Shown piece by piece: positions 8,901-17,277 of a stretch of DNA of 64,000 nucleotides. This DNA is from Prosthecobacter sp. GTDB taxonomy: Bacteria > Verrucomicrobiota > Verrucomicrobiia > Verrucomicrobiales > Verrucomicrobiaceae. The notes under the pieces are model-generated. The model was not told where the DNA came from. It searched no databases and was given only the letters and a program-made list of their open reading frames with translations. Position 1 is the first letter of the stretch; every line of letters begins with the position of its first letter. The position numbers and the translations under genes are program-made. The DNA is taken from positions 1 through 64,000 of the forward strand of contig JAURHS010000004.1 in assembly GCA_030833205.1 (NCBI GenBank), in the 5' to 3' direction.

Positions 8901-9928
8901 CCGTCCCAGTTGAACTCCTCCTCGACGCGCTTTTGATCGGATTGCGCCTTGACGGCGAACTCCTGGTTCAGGCGCCATGGCTCCTTGTTGACCAGGGCGT
9001 AGAGCACGCCATTGCGGATGAGGATTTCTTCGGTGCCCTCGGTTTGCGGATACTGCCGAATCAGCTCGCCACTGGCCCCGTCCAAACAAACCACCGGCGC
9101 GTCAATGCCGAGGGTCACATAGACCCTGTCGCCCACCGCAACGAGGCGGCGCGCCAACTGCGTTGGACCGCTCTTCAGCGGCCAGAGATGGGTGCTCCAC
9201 TTGGGGATGGGCTTCTTCCAGAGGACGGTGCCGTTGAAGGCGTCGCGCGCAATCAAGGCAAACTGCGCCGGCATGAGGATGGAGATGCGGCTGCCCTCGT
9301 CCATGATGTAGAACAGACGCCCTCCTGCGCTGACCTTGGCGCTGACCGAGGACATGCGATCGTGATGGCGACTCCAGCGCGGGCTGCCCACCCACTGCAT
9401 TCGGCTGGGAGGACCAACGAGCATGTCGCGGCAGGTCGGGTTGCCCTTGCTGTCGTAGGCGTAGTGCGTCCATTCATCCATCTCCTTGGGCCAGGGCTTG
9501 CTGATCTTCTCCCAACGGCCCGCCTGACGCAGCATGGCCACACCCAAGGGGGCCAGCACGCGCAGGATCTCCTCGCGCTTGATGTCTCCGGGCTTTTCAA
9601 CCACCAACAAGTTCACGAAGTTCTCGATGTAGGGCAGGTGCTCGCCGGCCCAGGAGTCAATGCCGATGACTCCGGAGAGGCCCGCCAGTTGGGCCTTGAG
9701 GCGCAGAGCCTGCACCTCAGCAGGGGTGCCGCGCAGAAGACCCTGGACTTGAAAGGCCGCCGAGGGGCGCAGCTTGAGGGTCAGGCTGCCATCGCCGCAG
9801 TCGGCGTGGACCACCACGCCGCCCTTGATCCCTGATTGCGCAAGCAGCTCTGAGGCTTCATCGGCGCGCAGGGTAGTTTGCAGGGCAAGCAGTCCGTAAA
9901 GGCAGAGGGTGGTCACGAGGCGATTCAT
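5921..9928 (-). CDS. Exported methyltransferase-like / PQQ-like beta-propeller / LamG-domain protein (about 1335 aa)
   Basis: Signal peptide MNRLVTTLCLYGLLALQTTLRA; VVVHADCGDGSLTLKL resembles class I methyltransferase motif I; propeller blades (DAFNGTVLWKKPI, ALELESGNKLWEQ, DSASGKPLWKF); LamG-like RSLEAWVLLDEGNG...LYVDGRSVAQG. Confidence 0.78.
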   Translation of the reverse strand: MNRLVTTLCLYGLLALQTTLRADEASELLAQSGIKGGVVVHADCGDGSLTLKLRPSAAFQVQGLLRGTPAEVQALRLKAQLAGLSGVIGIDSWAGEHLPYIENFVNLLVVEKPGDIKREEILRVLAPLGVAMLRQAGRWEKISKPWPKEMDEWTHYAYDSKGNPTCRDMLVGPPSRMQWVGSPRWSRHHDRMSSVSAKVSAGGRLFYIMDEGSRISILMPAQFALIARDAFNGTVLWKKPIPKWSTHLWPLKSGPTQLARRLVAVGDRVYVTLGIDAPVVCLDGASGELIRQYPQTEGTEEILIRNGVLYALVNKEPWRLNQEFAVKAQSDQKRVEEEFNWDGKERRLLALELESGNKLWEQSDRIAPITLAIDDKRLVYYDGEGIAARSSKDGSVLFSSGPQQRRKLYEFNFAPRVLLHNDVIIYAGGNGEMKGMDANSGKDLWVAPHEKSGYRSLEDVVVAQGLVWNSGNLNGNQSGEYRGFDPLTGEKKRSFFPDVPEGTYWFHHRCYMGKATERFLIPSRTGIEYVDMEKKHWDLNHWVRGACLYGVLPANGLTYAGPHNCACYPEAKLDGMAAMADVARHPLPAKTKDATRLWRGEAYTEALEETPADVEDWPTYRADNARSGAGKGDLRKDLGLAWEVRLNPPLSASTSAAGQTYVSEVDRHTLHAFDSASGKPLWKFVAGGRIDSPPSYWAGRVFFGGKDGRVYCLRAKDGALLWQYDAAPIRLSHSAWEMMESVWPVHGSVLVENGLVSFVAGRSCFLDGGLWFHRLDAKTGELRHRENYDDRDPDTGGDLNDRHKSLQMPVALNDILSSDGNWTYLRTQKIDPKGKRIEVGPVSGDFAKQGGAHKGEGKHLFAPTGFLDDSNFHRSYWVYGKSFAGGHGGYFQAGKYAPAGRILVHDQDKVFSYGREAQYYKWTTTMEYTLFSTPKEPPPEAYETAEATTPRQGNSLVLGPDGQPIGNQPPALEKPGKKKGEGKKAMAKAGAKGKGKAVAAAGEPPLPGSVILPNDPLLDPSQSARSLEAWVLLDEGNGTVLHHGGPLQGLALDITHRKPAFHVRAEGELRSIQSTLALTEGWHHLVATLDQAANMQLYVDGRSVAQGKASALLPSKPARPQYLGNGSGVTEESPGPLRGLLDQVAIYKQALTAEEVQARFESPESRPQTAVAFYNFDNGDSRDSSGNNLHGIGAAVETGKGKVGAALWFKGGQIPGPDKGSFVRHDWDRFVPIVARSMALAGNTVLVGGAPDTIDEEYAFERLAARDPAILKELEEQNEALEGRRGAKLWAVNTQNGEQSQGLELQSPPVWDGISTAKGRVFVSTMDGRLQCFGR

Positions 9929-10070
9929 GCGCTGGCCTAAACGCCATGCCGTGGCCAGGCTTTCATGGGCTTGGGCGTACCCCACGGAAAATCGCCGGGC
10001 AAATCCCTGAAATGCTTGGCAGAAAGCGTTTTTTGGATTCGTATCGTCTCGCTTCCTCGCCCCACCTGAC

Positions 10071-13000
10071 ATGAGAACCCCGACTTTTCTTGGCCTGCTC
10101 AGCCTCTGCCTCCTCAGCCCCTTGTGTGCCAAGCCCCAATGGATTTGGAGCGCTGCGGGTGGCAACAAGGACAAGGAAGTGATTTTCAAGCGACAATTCA
10201 AGGTGCCGGCAGGGGCAGGAAAGATCATCTTGGATCTCACCTGTGACAACGGCGCCGATGCCCTGATCAACGGCAAGAAGGTCCTGAGCAATCCGGACTG
10301 GCAGCAGCCCTCCTCGGCGGACATCACGGGTCTGCTCCGCAAGGATGGAGTCAACGAGATCGTGGTGCAGGCGCGCAACAAGGGCGGAGTGGCTGCCCTG
10401 GTGGCAAGACTCAAGGCTCAAAGCGGCAAAGGACAACCCGAGGTCTTTCTTGAAACCGATGCGCAGTGGCAGGTGGCTTCCAAAGGCAGCCAGGCCTTTG
10501 CTCCTGCCACCATCATTGAGCCCTACGGCAAGGGTCCGTGGGGGCTTGCCCTGGACAAGCCCGGTGGTGGTGGTGCTGCTGAGAGTGGGGATTCCCTGGC
10601 GGCTGATGAAATCGGTGTGGCCAAGGGCTTCAAGGTGGAGAAACTCTACAATGTGCCCAAGGCCGAGCAGGGCTCCTGGGTGGCGCTGTGTGCGGATGAC
10701 AAGGGACGCCTGATTGCCTGTGATCAATACGGCGCGCTTTACCGCATGAGCGTGCCGGCTCTTGGCAGCAAGGCGGGTTTGCAACCGCAGCGTCTCGAGG
10801 TGGAGTTGGGCAAGGCCCACGGCTTGCTGCATGCCTTCGGCAGTCTGTATGTGATGGTCAATGAGGACGGCAAGAACAACGGCTTGTACCGCCTGCGCGA
10901 CAGCGATGGCAACGACAGCTATGACAAGGTGGACAAACTCCTGACCATGCAGGGTGGGGGAGAGCACGGCCTGCACAGCATGGTGCTCAGCCCCGATGGC
11001 AAGCGCATCTATTTCAACTGCGGCAACCACAGCAAGCTGCCCGAGGGCATCAAGGAAAGCCGCGCGCCCATGATCTGGGGCGAGGACCACATCGTGCCGC
11101 GCCTCTGGGATGCCAATGGCCATGCCCGCGGCATTTTGGCTCCAGGCGGCTACATCTGCAGCATGCTGCCCGATGGCGCAGACCTTGAGTTGTTCTGCTA
11201 CGGCTTCCGCAATGAGTTCGACATTTGCTTCGATCTGGGCGGCAGTTTGTTCACCTACGACGCCGACATGGAGTGGGACATTGGCACGCCTTGGTATCGC
11301 CCCACCCGCGTGAATCATTGCGTCAGCGGCGCGGACTACGGCTGGCGCAGTGGCAGTGGCAAGTGGCCCAATGGCTACCCAGATTCCCTGCCCACCACCC
11401 TGGACATCGGCCCCGGCAGCCCCACGGGTGTCGTCAGTGGCAAGGGGGCCAAGTTCCCCGCGAAGTACCAGCGCGCGGTCTTCATCAACGATTGGACCTA
11501 CGGCACCATGTGGGCCATTCACCTCCAACCCAAGGGGGGAAGCTATGTGGCGCAGAAGGAAGAGTTCGTGTTCGGCAAACCCTTGCCGCTGACCGACCTG
11601 ATCATCCACCCCCAGGACGGAGCCATGTACTTCGCCGTTGGCGGTCGTCGCACCCAGTCTGGGATTTACCGCGTGACTTATGCTGGCGACGAATCCACGG
11701 CTGCCGCTCAGCCTCTGCCCTTGGATGAGGAGTTCCGCATGCGCGAGGCCTTGGAGGCCTTCCATCGTCCTGGCAGTGACCTGAAGGCCGGTGTGCAGCA
11801 GGCCTTCTCCTATCTTGGTCATAGCGACCGTCATGTGCGCTACGCGGCGCGCGTCATCCTCGAGAAGGCTCCCTTGGAGTTGTGGCGCGACAAGGCACTG
11901 GCGCTGACCCAGCCTGCTGCGAAGATCGAGGCCCTGGTTGCCCTGGCGCGCGTCAGCCGCAAGGCCACGGCAGTGCAGGAAGGCGGCAAGCCCAAGAGCA
12001 AGCCAAGCACCACCTCCTCAGAGGCAGTCGGTCCTGTCGCTGCCGATCAGGTAGGCCTTCAAAAGGAATTGCTGGCCGCCTGGAACACCCTGCCTTGGGA
12101 CAAGCTCAACGCTGGTCAGCAGATGGCGGCCGTGCGCGCCCTGCAGCTGATTGTGATTCGCCTCGGCAAGCCAGGTCCTGAGACCTGCGCCGAGGTATGC
12201 AGTTGGATTGAGCCGCACTACCCCAGCAAGGATGTGGGCCTCAATCGCGAGCTCTGCGGCCTGCTCTCCACCCTGGAGAGCAAGAAGGTGCCTGCGCTTA
12301 CCCTGGGTCTGATGGCCACGGCGGCAGATGATTTTGTGGATGTGGCCAGCGATGCCGTGCTCTCCCGCAACGAGGGCTATGCCAACGCTGCCCGCGCCGC
12401 CGCTGGCAGCCGGCCCAATGCGCAGCAGATCGCGTACATGTACAACCTTCGCGACAGCAAGGCGGGTTGGACCCCGGAGCTGCGTCGCACTTACTTCTCC
12501 TGGTTTGCCCGCGCCCGCACCTGGAAGGGTGGCAACAGCTTCAAGGGATTCATCGAGAACATCCGCAAGGACGCCATGGGCAGCTTCGTGCCTGAAGCCG
12601 AGCGCGCCGAACTTGAAGCCTTGGGCACCAGACAGGAGCCTGTGGTGGCCGCCGCCAATTATGTGGCGCCGAAGGGACCGGGCCGGGCCTGGAGTTTGGA
12701 TGAGTCGCTGGCCACTCTGGGTGAGGGACTCAAGGGCCGTAATTTTGCCCAAGGCGAGGCCATGTACCGCAGCACCATGTGCGCCACCTGTCACCGCTTC
12801 AACGGCGAGGGCGGCAGCATTGGCCCCGACCTGACGGGCAGCGGCAATCGTTACACCCTGCGCGACTTGATGGAAAACATCATTGACCCCAGCCGTGTCA
12901 TCTCCGACCAGTACGACAGCCACGAAATCCGCAAGAAGGATGGCAGCCAGATCTTGGGCCGCATCGTGGTCGAGGAAAACGGCAAGGTCTTCGTGATGAC

Positions 13001-13199
13001 CAATCCCTTCGCGCCTGCGGATCTTGCCGCCATCAATGAGTCTGAGATTGCAGAAAAGCAGACCCGCAAGGTCAGCATGATGCCCCCGGGACTGATCAAC
13101 TCCCTCAATGCCGATGAACTCAAGGATCTGGTGGCCTACCTGCTCAGCGGCGGCAATCCCTCAGATTCAAGGTTTTCGCCATCATCTGGCAAGCCCTGA
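10071..13199 (+). CDS. PVC-type membrane-bound dehydrogenase/heme-binding domain protein (TIGR02604/TIGR02603-like) with c-type cytochrome
   Basis: Signal peptide; beta-propeller region (CYGFRNEFDICFD...TYDADMEWDIGTPWYRPTRVNHCVSGADYGWRSG); C-terminal MYRSTMCATCHRFNGEGGSIGPDLTGSG and ENIIDPSRVISDQYDSHEI. Confidence 0.85.
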   Translation: MRTPTFLGLLSLCLLSPLCAKPQWIWSAAGGNKDKEVIFKRQFKVPAGAGKIILDLTCDNGADALINGKKVLSNPDWQQPSSADITGLLRKDGVNEIVVQARNKGGVAALVARLKAQSGKGQPEVFLETDAQWQVASKGSQAFAPATIIEPYGKGPWGLALDKPGGGGAAESGDSLAADEIGVAKGFKVEKLYNVPKAEQGSWVALCADDKGRLIACDQYGALYRMSVPALGSKAGLQPQRLEVELGKAHGLLHAFGSLYVMVNEDGKNNGLYRLRDSDGNDSYDKVDKLLTMQGGGEHGLHSMVLSPDGKRIYFNCGNHSKLPEGIKESRAPMIWGEDHIVPRLWDANGHARGILAPGGYICSMLPDGADLELFCYGFRNEFDICFDLGGSLFTYDADMEWDIGTPWYRPTRVNHCVSGADYGWRSGSGKWPNGYPDSLPTTLDIGPGSPTGVVSGKGAKFPAKYQRAVFINDWTYGTMWAIHLQPKGGSYVAQKEEFVFGKPLPLTDLIIHPQDGAMYFAVGGRRTQSGIYRVTYAGDESTAAAQPLPLDEEFRMREALEAFHRPGSDLKAGVQQAFSYLGHSDRHVRYAARVILEKAPLELWRDKALALTQPAAKIEALVALARVSRKATAVQEGGKPKSKPSTTSSEAVGPVAADQVGLQKELLAAWNTLPWDKLNAGQQMAAVRALQLIVIRLGKPGPETCAEVCSWIEPHYPSKDVGLNRELCGLLSTLESKKVPALTLGLMATAADDFVDVASDAVLSRNEGYANAARAAAGSRPNAQQIAYMYNLRDSKAGWTPELRRTYFSWFARARTWKGGNSFKGFIENIRKDAMGSFVPEAERAELEALGTRQEPVVAAANYVAPKGPGRAWSLDESLATLGEGLKGRNFAQGEAMYRSTMCATCHRFNGEGGSIGPDLTGSGNRYTLRDLMENIIDPSRVISDQYDSHEIRKKDGSQILGRIVVEENGKVFVMTNPFAPADLAAINESEIAEKQTRKVSMMPPGLINSLNADELKDLVAYLLSGGNPSDSRFSPSSGKP

Positions 13200-13209
13200 G
13201 GCCGCGATC

Positions 13210-13230
13210 CAGCCAGCGAGTTTCTGGCTG
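13210..13230. terminator. Hairpin downstream of the heme-binding gene
   Basis: cagccag-cgagttt-ctggctg, perfect 7-bp stem just 3' of the stop codon. Confidence 0.45.
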
Positions 13231-13282
13231 ACAATATCTTGCTTCCCATCCGAGGCGATTTGCGTCTAAGCTCCGCCGCCGA

Positions 13283-14740
13283 ATGAATCCTCTCCTGCGC
13301 ACCAAGCCTCTCGAACAACTTCACGCCGAAGCCAATAGCAGCAGTCATGGACTGCGTCGGGTGCTGGGACGATACCATCTCATTGCCTTGGGCATTGGCG
13401 CGGTCATTGGCACGGGGATCTTCGTGTTGACCGGTCATGCCGCGGCCGACTTCTCCGGCCCTGCGGTGGCCCTGTCTTATATCCTCTCCGGTCTGGGTTG
13501 TTTGTTTGCCGGTCTTTGTTACGCCGAATACGCTGCAGCACTGCCCATCGCCGGCAGCGCCTACACCTACACCTACGCCACCCTGGGCGAGTTCATGGCC
13601 TGGATCATCGGTTGGGATCTGATCCTGGAGTATCTCTTCGCCGCCTCCACGGTGGCCGTGGGTTGGTCCAAGCACTTCATTCCCTTCATGAAGGACTTCT
13701 TCGGTGTGGAGTTGCCTGCCAACTGGTGCAAGGCGCCACTGGATTATGTGGGGGGCCAGATCATTCACACCAGCCACTATGTGAACATCCCGGCCATGGT
13801 GCTGGTGTGGGCGGTGACGGCGTTGTTGGTGGTTGGCATTCGCGAGAGTGCTCGCTTCAACAACATCATGGTGGCCGTCAAGTTGACCATCATCCTGCTC
13901 ATCATTGGTCTGGGCTGGGGTTACATCAATTGGGATAACCTCACGCCCTTTGTGCCCGAGAATACGGGCACGCCGGGTCAGTACGGCTGGAGCGGGGTGC
14001 TCAAGGGTGCAGGGGTGATCTTCTTTGCCTACATTGGTTTTGATGCCGTTTCCACCGCAGCGCAGGAAACCCGCAATCCGCAGAAGGACATGTTTTGGGG
14101 GATGATCGGCTCGCTGTTGATTTGTGGGCTGTTGTTTGTCGGCGTGTCCATCGTGCTCTGCGGCATGGTGCCCTACAAGGAATTGCATGTGGATGCCCCG
14201 GTGGTCTATGCTCTTGAAAAGGTTGCCGGCGACAGCCTCAAGTGGCTGCGCATGTCGGTGGAGATTGCGGTGCTTGCGGGGCTAAGCTCGGTGATTCTGG
14301 TGCTGCTGATGGGCCAACCGCGCATTTTCTTCTCCATGGCCCGCGATGGCTTGCTGCCGAAGTCCTTTGCCAAGATTCATCCCAAGTACGGCACGCCGCA
14401 CATCACCACCATCGTGACTGGTCTTTTGTGCTCACTGCTTGCCGGTTTTCTGCCCCTCAACCTTCTGGGTGAGTTGGTGTCGATTGGCACCTTGATGGCC
14501 TTCACGGTGATTTGCATCGGGGTGATTGTGCTGCGCCGCACCAAGCCTGACATGCCCAGGCCCTACCGCACACCATGGGTGCCATGGTTGCCCATCGCAG
14601 GTGCCATCATCTGCATGGCGCAGACCGTGCTCCTGCCCTCTGACACCTGGTGGCGTCTCGTCATCTGGATGGCCTTGGGTGTGGTGGTGTACTTCGCCTA
14701 CGGCCGCAGGCACAGCCGCCTCAATCACCCCCAAGCCTGA
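13283..14740 (+). CDS. APC-family amino acid permease
   Basis: LGRYHLIALGIGAVIGTGIFVLTG; about 12 hydrophobic segments; IGFDAVSTAAQETRNPQKD. Confidence 0.92.
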   Translation: MNPLLRTKPLEQLHAEANSSSHGLRRVLGRYHLIALGIGAVIGTGIFVLTGHAAADFSGPAVALSYILSGLGCLFAGLCYAEYAAALPIAGSAYTYTYATLGEFMAWIIGWDLILEYLFAASTVAVGWSKHFIPFMKDFFGVELPANWCKAPLDYVGGQIIHTSHYVNIPAMVLVWAVTALLVVGIRESARFNNIMVAVKLTIILLIIGLGWGYINWDNLTPFVPENTGTPGQYGWSGVLKGAGVIFFAYIGFDAVSTAAQETRNPQKDMFWGMIGSLLICGLLFVGVSIVLCGMVPYKELHVDAPVVYALEKVAGDSLKWLRMSVEIAVLAGLSSVILVLLMGQPRIFFSMARDGLLPKSFAKIHPKYGTPHITTIVTGLLCSLLAGFLPLNLLGELVSIGTLMAFTVICIGVIVLRRTKPDMPRPYRTPWVPWLPIAGAIICMAQTVLLPSDTWWRLVIWMALGVVVYFAYGRRHSRLNHPQA

Positions 14741-14889
14741 TCGGCAGCGGTGCAGCTGTGGCGCCCACGCCTACATCGTGAGGGCAGGGGATGTGAATTG
14801 AGCAGAAAAAAGTTTGTTCAGCGCTAGAGCCAACTCTTGAATAGAGCTGCTATCTTTTGCCCATTCCAAGCGTACTGATTCCCACCGCC

Positions 14890-16347
14890 GTGAAATTCAA
14901 ATGTCCCTCCTGTGAGATGCAGCTGATGGCCGAGCCAGAGTTGGCCGGCAAAATCGTTCGCTGCCCTGGTTGCAACAACAAGGTGTCCATTCCCGCCGCC
15001 GAGGCTGGTGCGGGGTTGCCGCCGCCCTCAGGGTTGCCAACACCCTCTGGCCTTCCTCCGCCAAGCGCTGCAGGAGACAATTGGGGTCGCGACGGTGAGA
15101 CCTCAGCGCCAGAGGAGCCGATGGCTCTAGGAGTGGCCCATGAGAGCTCGCACCCTTCGCGCTCAGCCCGTGGAGGTTGGGAGGAAAAGGACCCTGCCAA
15201 CCCCAACGCATTTTCAGCGCTGCTGATTGGCGGCCTGCTGACCTTGGCTTGGTACGCTGTCCTGTTTCCGCTTGGCCAGGGCAAGTACAATGCGCCTTCG
15301 GTGTCTGCCCTGGATTACATCCATGACTTGTTCTACGAGCGAACATGGGTCAACTACATGGAGACCTTCTTCTTCTTTTGGGCGGTGGGTATCCTTTACC
15401 TCAAGCTGCAGAAGCTTCGGCAACAGAAGGCGGCCATGTACCTTGATGTCCTTCCCACGGACATCAACAACGAGGTCAACCCCGAGAATGTCGGGCTGTT
15501 CATTGATCATCTTTACGGATTGCCGGCGCGACTGCGTGACAGCATGATGGTCAACCGCATCCGCAAGGGCCTGGAGTTGTTCGAGATCCGCCAGAACAAC
15601 GGTGATGTGAACAACATGCTCAGCGCGCAAAGCAGCATTGACAGCGCGCGTGTGGGCGGCTCCTACGCTCTGACCAAGGTCTTTCTGTGGGCGATTCCCA
15701 TTCTTGGTTTCATCGGCACCGTGCTGGGCTTGTCTCAGGCCATCGGCAGCATGGATCTTTCCAATGTTTCTGACATGGACAAGATCATGGCTTCGATTGG
15801 CAATGTCACCAGCGGCCTTGGTACCGCCTTTGACACCACGCTGTTGGGTCTGGTGTTGGCGATGTTCCTGAACTTCCCGATGAATGTCCTCTCCAAGGCT
15901 GAGGACGACAACCTCAACAACATCGACGCCTTCTGCAATGAGGTGCTTCTGCCCCGGCTCAATGACGGTGGCGCTGGCTCGGCTGCAGTGGGTGGTGAAG
16001 GTGGCGGTTTGATGGAGAATCTGGTCAAGGCGGTGGCCTTGTCACAGAAGGAGTTTCTCACCGACCTCAATGCCCTCTCCTCGAAGATTCTGGAGCAGGC
16101 CCACAATCTGGACCGCAGGGCTGAGGCTCATCAGCAGCATGTGGATGCGGAGTTTGGCAAGTCGGTTGAACGCATGCGCCATGACTTCACCACGGCAGTG
16201 ACCGATGCGGTCAAGCAGAGCGTTGAGTACAATCGCGCGCTGGCCAGCGGCATTCAGGGGCTCAATCAGGTTCTCAAGGAGCTGGGTTCCAAGCAGATCC
16301 TGATTCATCAGGTCAAGAAGAAGGGCTGGTTCAGTCGCGCCGAGTAG
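14890..16347 (+). CDS. MotA/TolQ/ExbB-like proton channel protein with N-terminal zinc ribbon and C-terminal coiled coil
   Basis: N-terminal FKCPSCEMQLMAEPELAGKIVRCPGCNNKVSIP; channel signature AIPILGFIGTVLGLSQAIG...LGTAFDTTLLGLVLAMFLNFP; GTG start inferred. Confidence 0.85.
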   Translation: MKFKCPSCEMQLMAEPELAGKIVRCPGCNNKVSIPAAEAGAGLPPPSGLPTPSGLPPPSAAGDNWGRDGETSAPEEPMALGVAHESSHPSRSARGGWEEKDPANPNAFSALLIGGLLTLAWYAVLFPLGQGKYNAPSVSALDYIHDLFYERTWVNYMETFFFFWAVGILYLKLQKLRQQKAAMYLDVLPTDINNEVNPENVGLFIDHLYGLPARLRDSMMVNRIRKGLELFEIRQNNGDVNNMLSAQSSIDSARVGGSYALTKVFLWAIPILGFIGTVLGLSQAIGSMDLSNVSDMDKIMASIGNVTSGLGTAFDTTLLGLVLAMFLNFPMNVLSKAEDDNLNNIDAFCNEVLLPRLNDGGAGSAAVGGEGGGLMENLVKAVALSQKEFLTDLNALSSKILEQAHNLDRRAEAHQQHVDAEFGKSVERMRHDFTTAVTDAVKQSVEYNRALASGIQGLNQVLKELGSKQILIHQVKKKGWFSRAE

Positions 16348-16374
16348 TCGCAAATCCACTTCTGAGAGCCTCTC

Positions 16375-17274
16375 ATGGCCGAGCGCCGATCATCCTCAGG
16401 CAACGAAGTCTCGTTGTTCCCCTTCCTCAGCATTCTGGCTTGTCTGATCGGCGCGCTGGTTCTGATCATCGTGGTGCTTGTGCTGGCGCAGGCAGACAAG
16501 GCCGGGGGGCGGACCAGGGAGGAATTGCAGCGTGCTCAGGAGTTTGTTCGACTGGAGCGCGAACTGCAGCAGCGCGTCAAGGATGATGCAGTGGTCAAAA
16601 AGAAGCTCGAGGAGTTGCTAAAACTTCAGAAGGACCTGCAGGAACAGCAGCAACGCTTTCTTCAGTTCCGCAAACTGGTGACCAGCTCAAAGGAGGTGCA
16701 GCGGCAGAATCAGCAGATTGCCGATGATCTCAAGAAGCAGTTGGACGATCTGCTCTTGGAGATCGAGGGCATCATCAAGCAACAGGCTGAGACTCGCGCT
16801 GAGGTTGCCAAGTTGATGGAGGAAATCAAAAACAGGGGAATCAAGTCCAAGGAGGTTCCTCCGGTGGTGGTGCAGCCTGGGGGCTCTGGTCTGCCTGAGG
16901 GGACAAGGGTGTTTTTCGTGGAGTGCAGCAGTGGTGCTCTGCGCATTCTTGAAGCCTGGGACAAGCAGGAGAGTTATCGCCTCGCCGCCAACCCCTCGGT
17001 GGTGGTGGCGGATGTGGCCTACAACCATTTGCTCTCTCAGTTGGCTGCGGATTCCAAGAGCCTCCTGCTTTTTCTGGTTCGCGATGATGGACAGGGAGCC
17101 TTCATCAACGGCGCAGGCAGGGCGGGGGAGTGGGGGGCTCGCTTTGGCAAGTTGCCCATCCCAGGCCGTGGAGAATTGGATCTTCAGTATTTTGCAAAGC
17201 TCCGCGGCAAGGTGCCGCCTCCCCCTCCGCCAACTTCGCCTCCGCCGGCTCCGCCGGTCAAACCCTCCACCTAG
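16375..17274 (+). CDS. Single-TM coiled-coil protein, ExbD/MotB-like, lacking the TM Asp
   Basis: NEVSLFPFLSILACLIGALVLIIVVLVLAQ TM segment near the N-terminus, then heptad-rich region (EELQRAQEFVRLERELQQRVKDD...), Pro-rich C-terminus. Confidence 0.7.
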   Translation: MAERRSSSGNEVSLFPFLSILACLIGALVLIIVVLVLAQADKAGGRTREELQRAQEFVRLERELQQRVKDDAVVKKKLEELLKLQKDLQEQQQRFLQFRKLVTSSKEVQRQNQQIADDLKKQLDDLLLEIEGIIKQQAETRAEVAKLMEEIKNRGIKSKEVPPVVVQPGGSGLPEGTRVFFVECSSGALRILEAWDKQESYRLAANPSVVVADVAYNHLLSQLAADSKSLLLFLVRDDGQGAFINGAGRAGEWGARFGKLPIPGRGELDLQYFAKLRGKVPPPPPPTSPPPAPPVKPST

Positions 17275-17277
17275 CCC

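Noticed and set aside
6359-9835. Series of plus-strand ORFs (6359-7483, 7508-8140, 8669-9835) opposite the propeller/LamG gene
   Set aside because: They lie antisense to a continuous 1335-aa frame with signal peptide and propeller repeats; no motifs of their own.
9963-11834. 623-aa minus-strand ORF antisense to the cytochrome gene
   Set aside because: The plus-strand frame contains CATCH and family signatures; the antisense frame is compositional.
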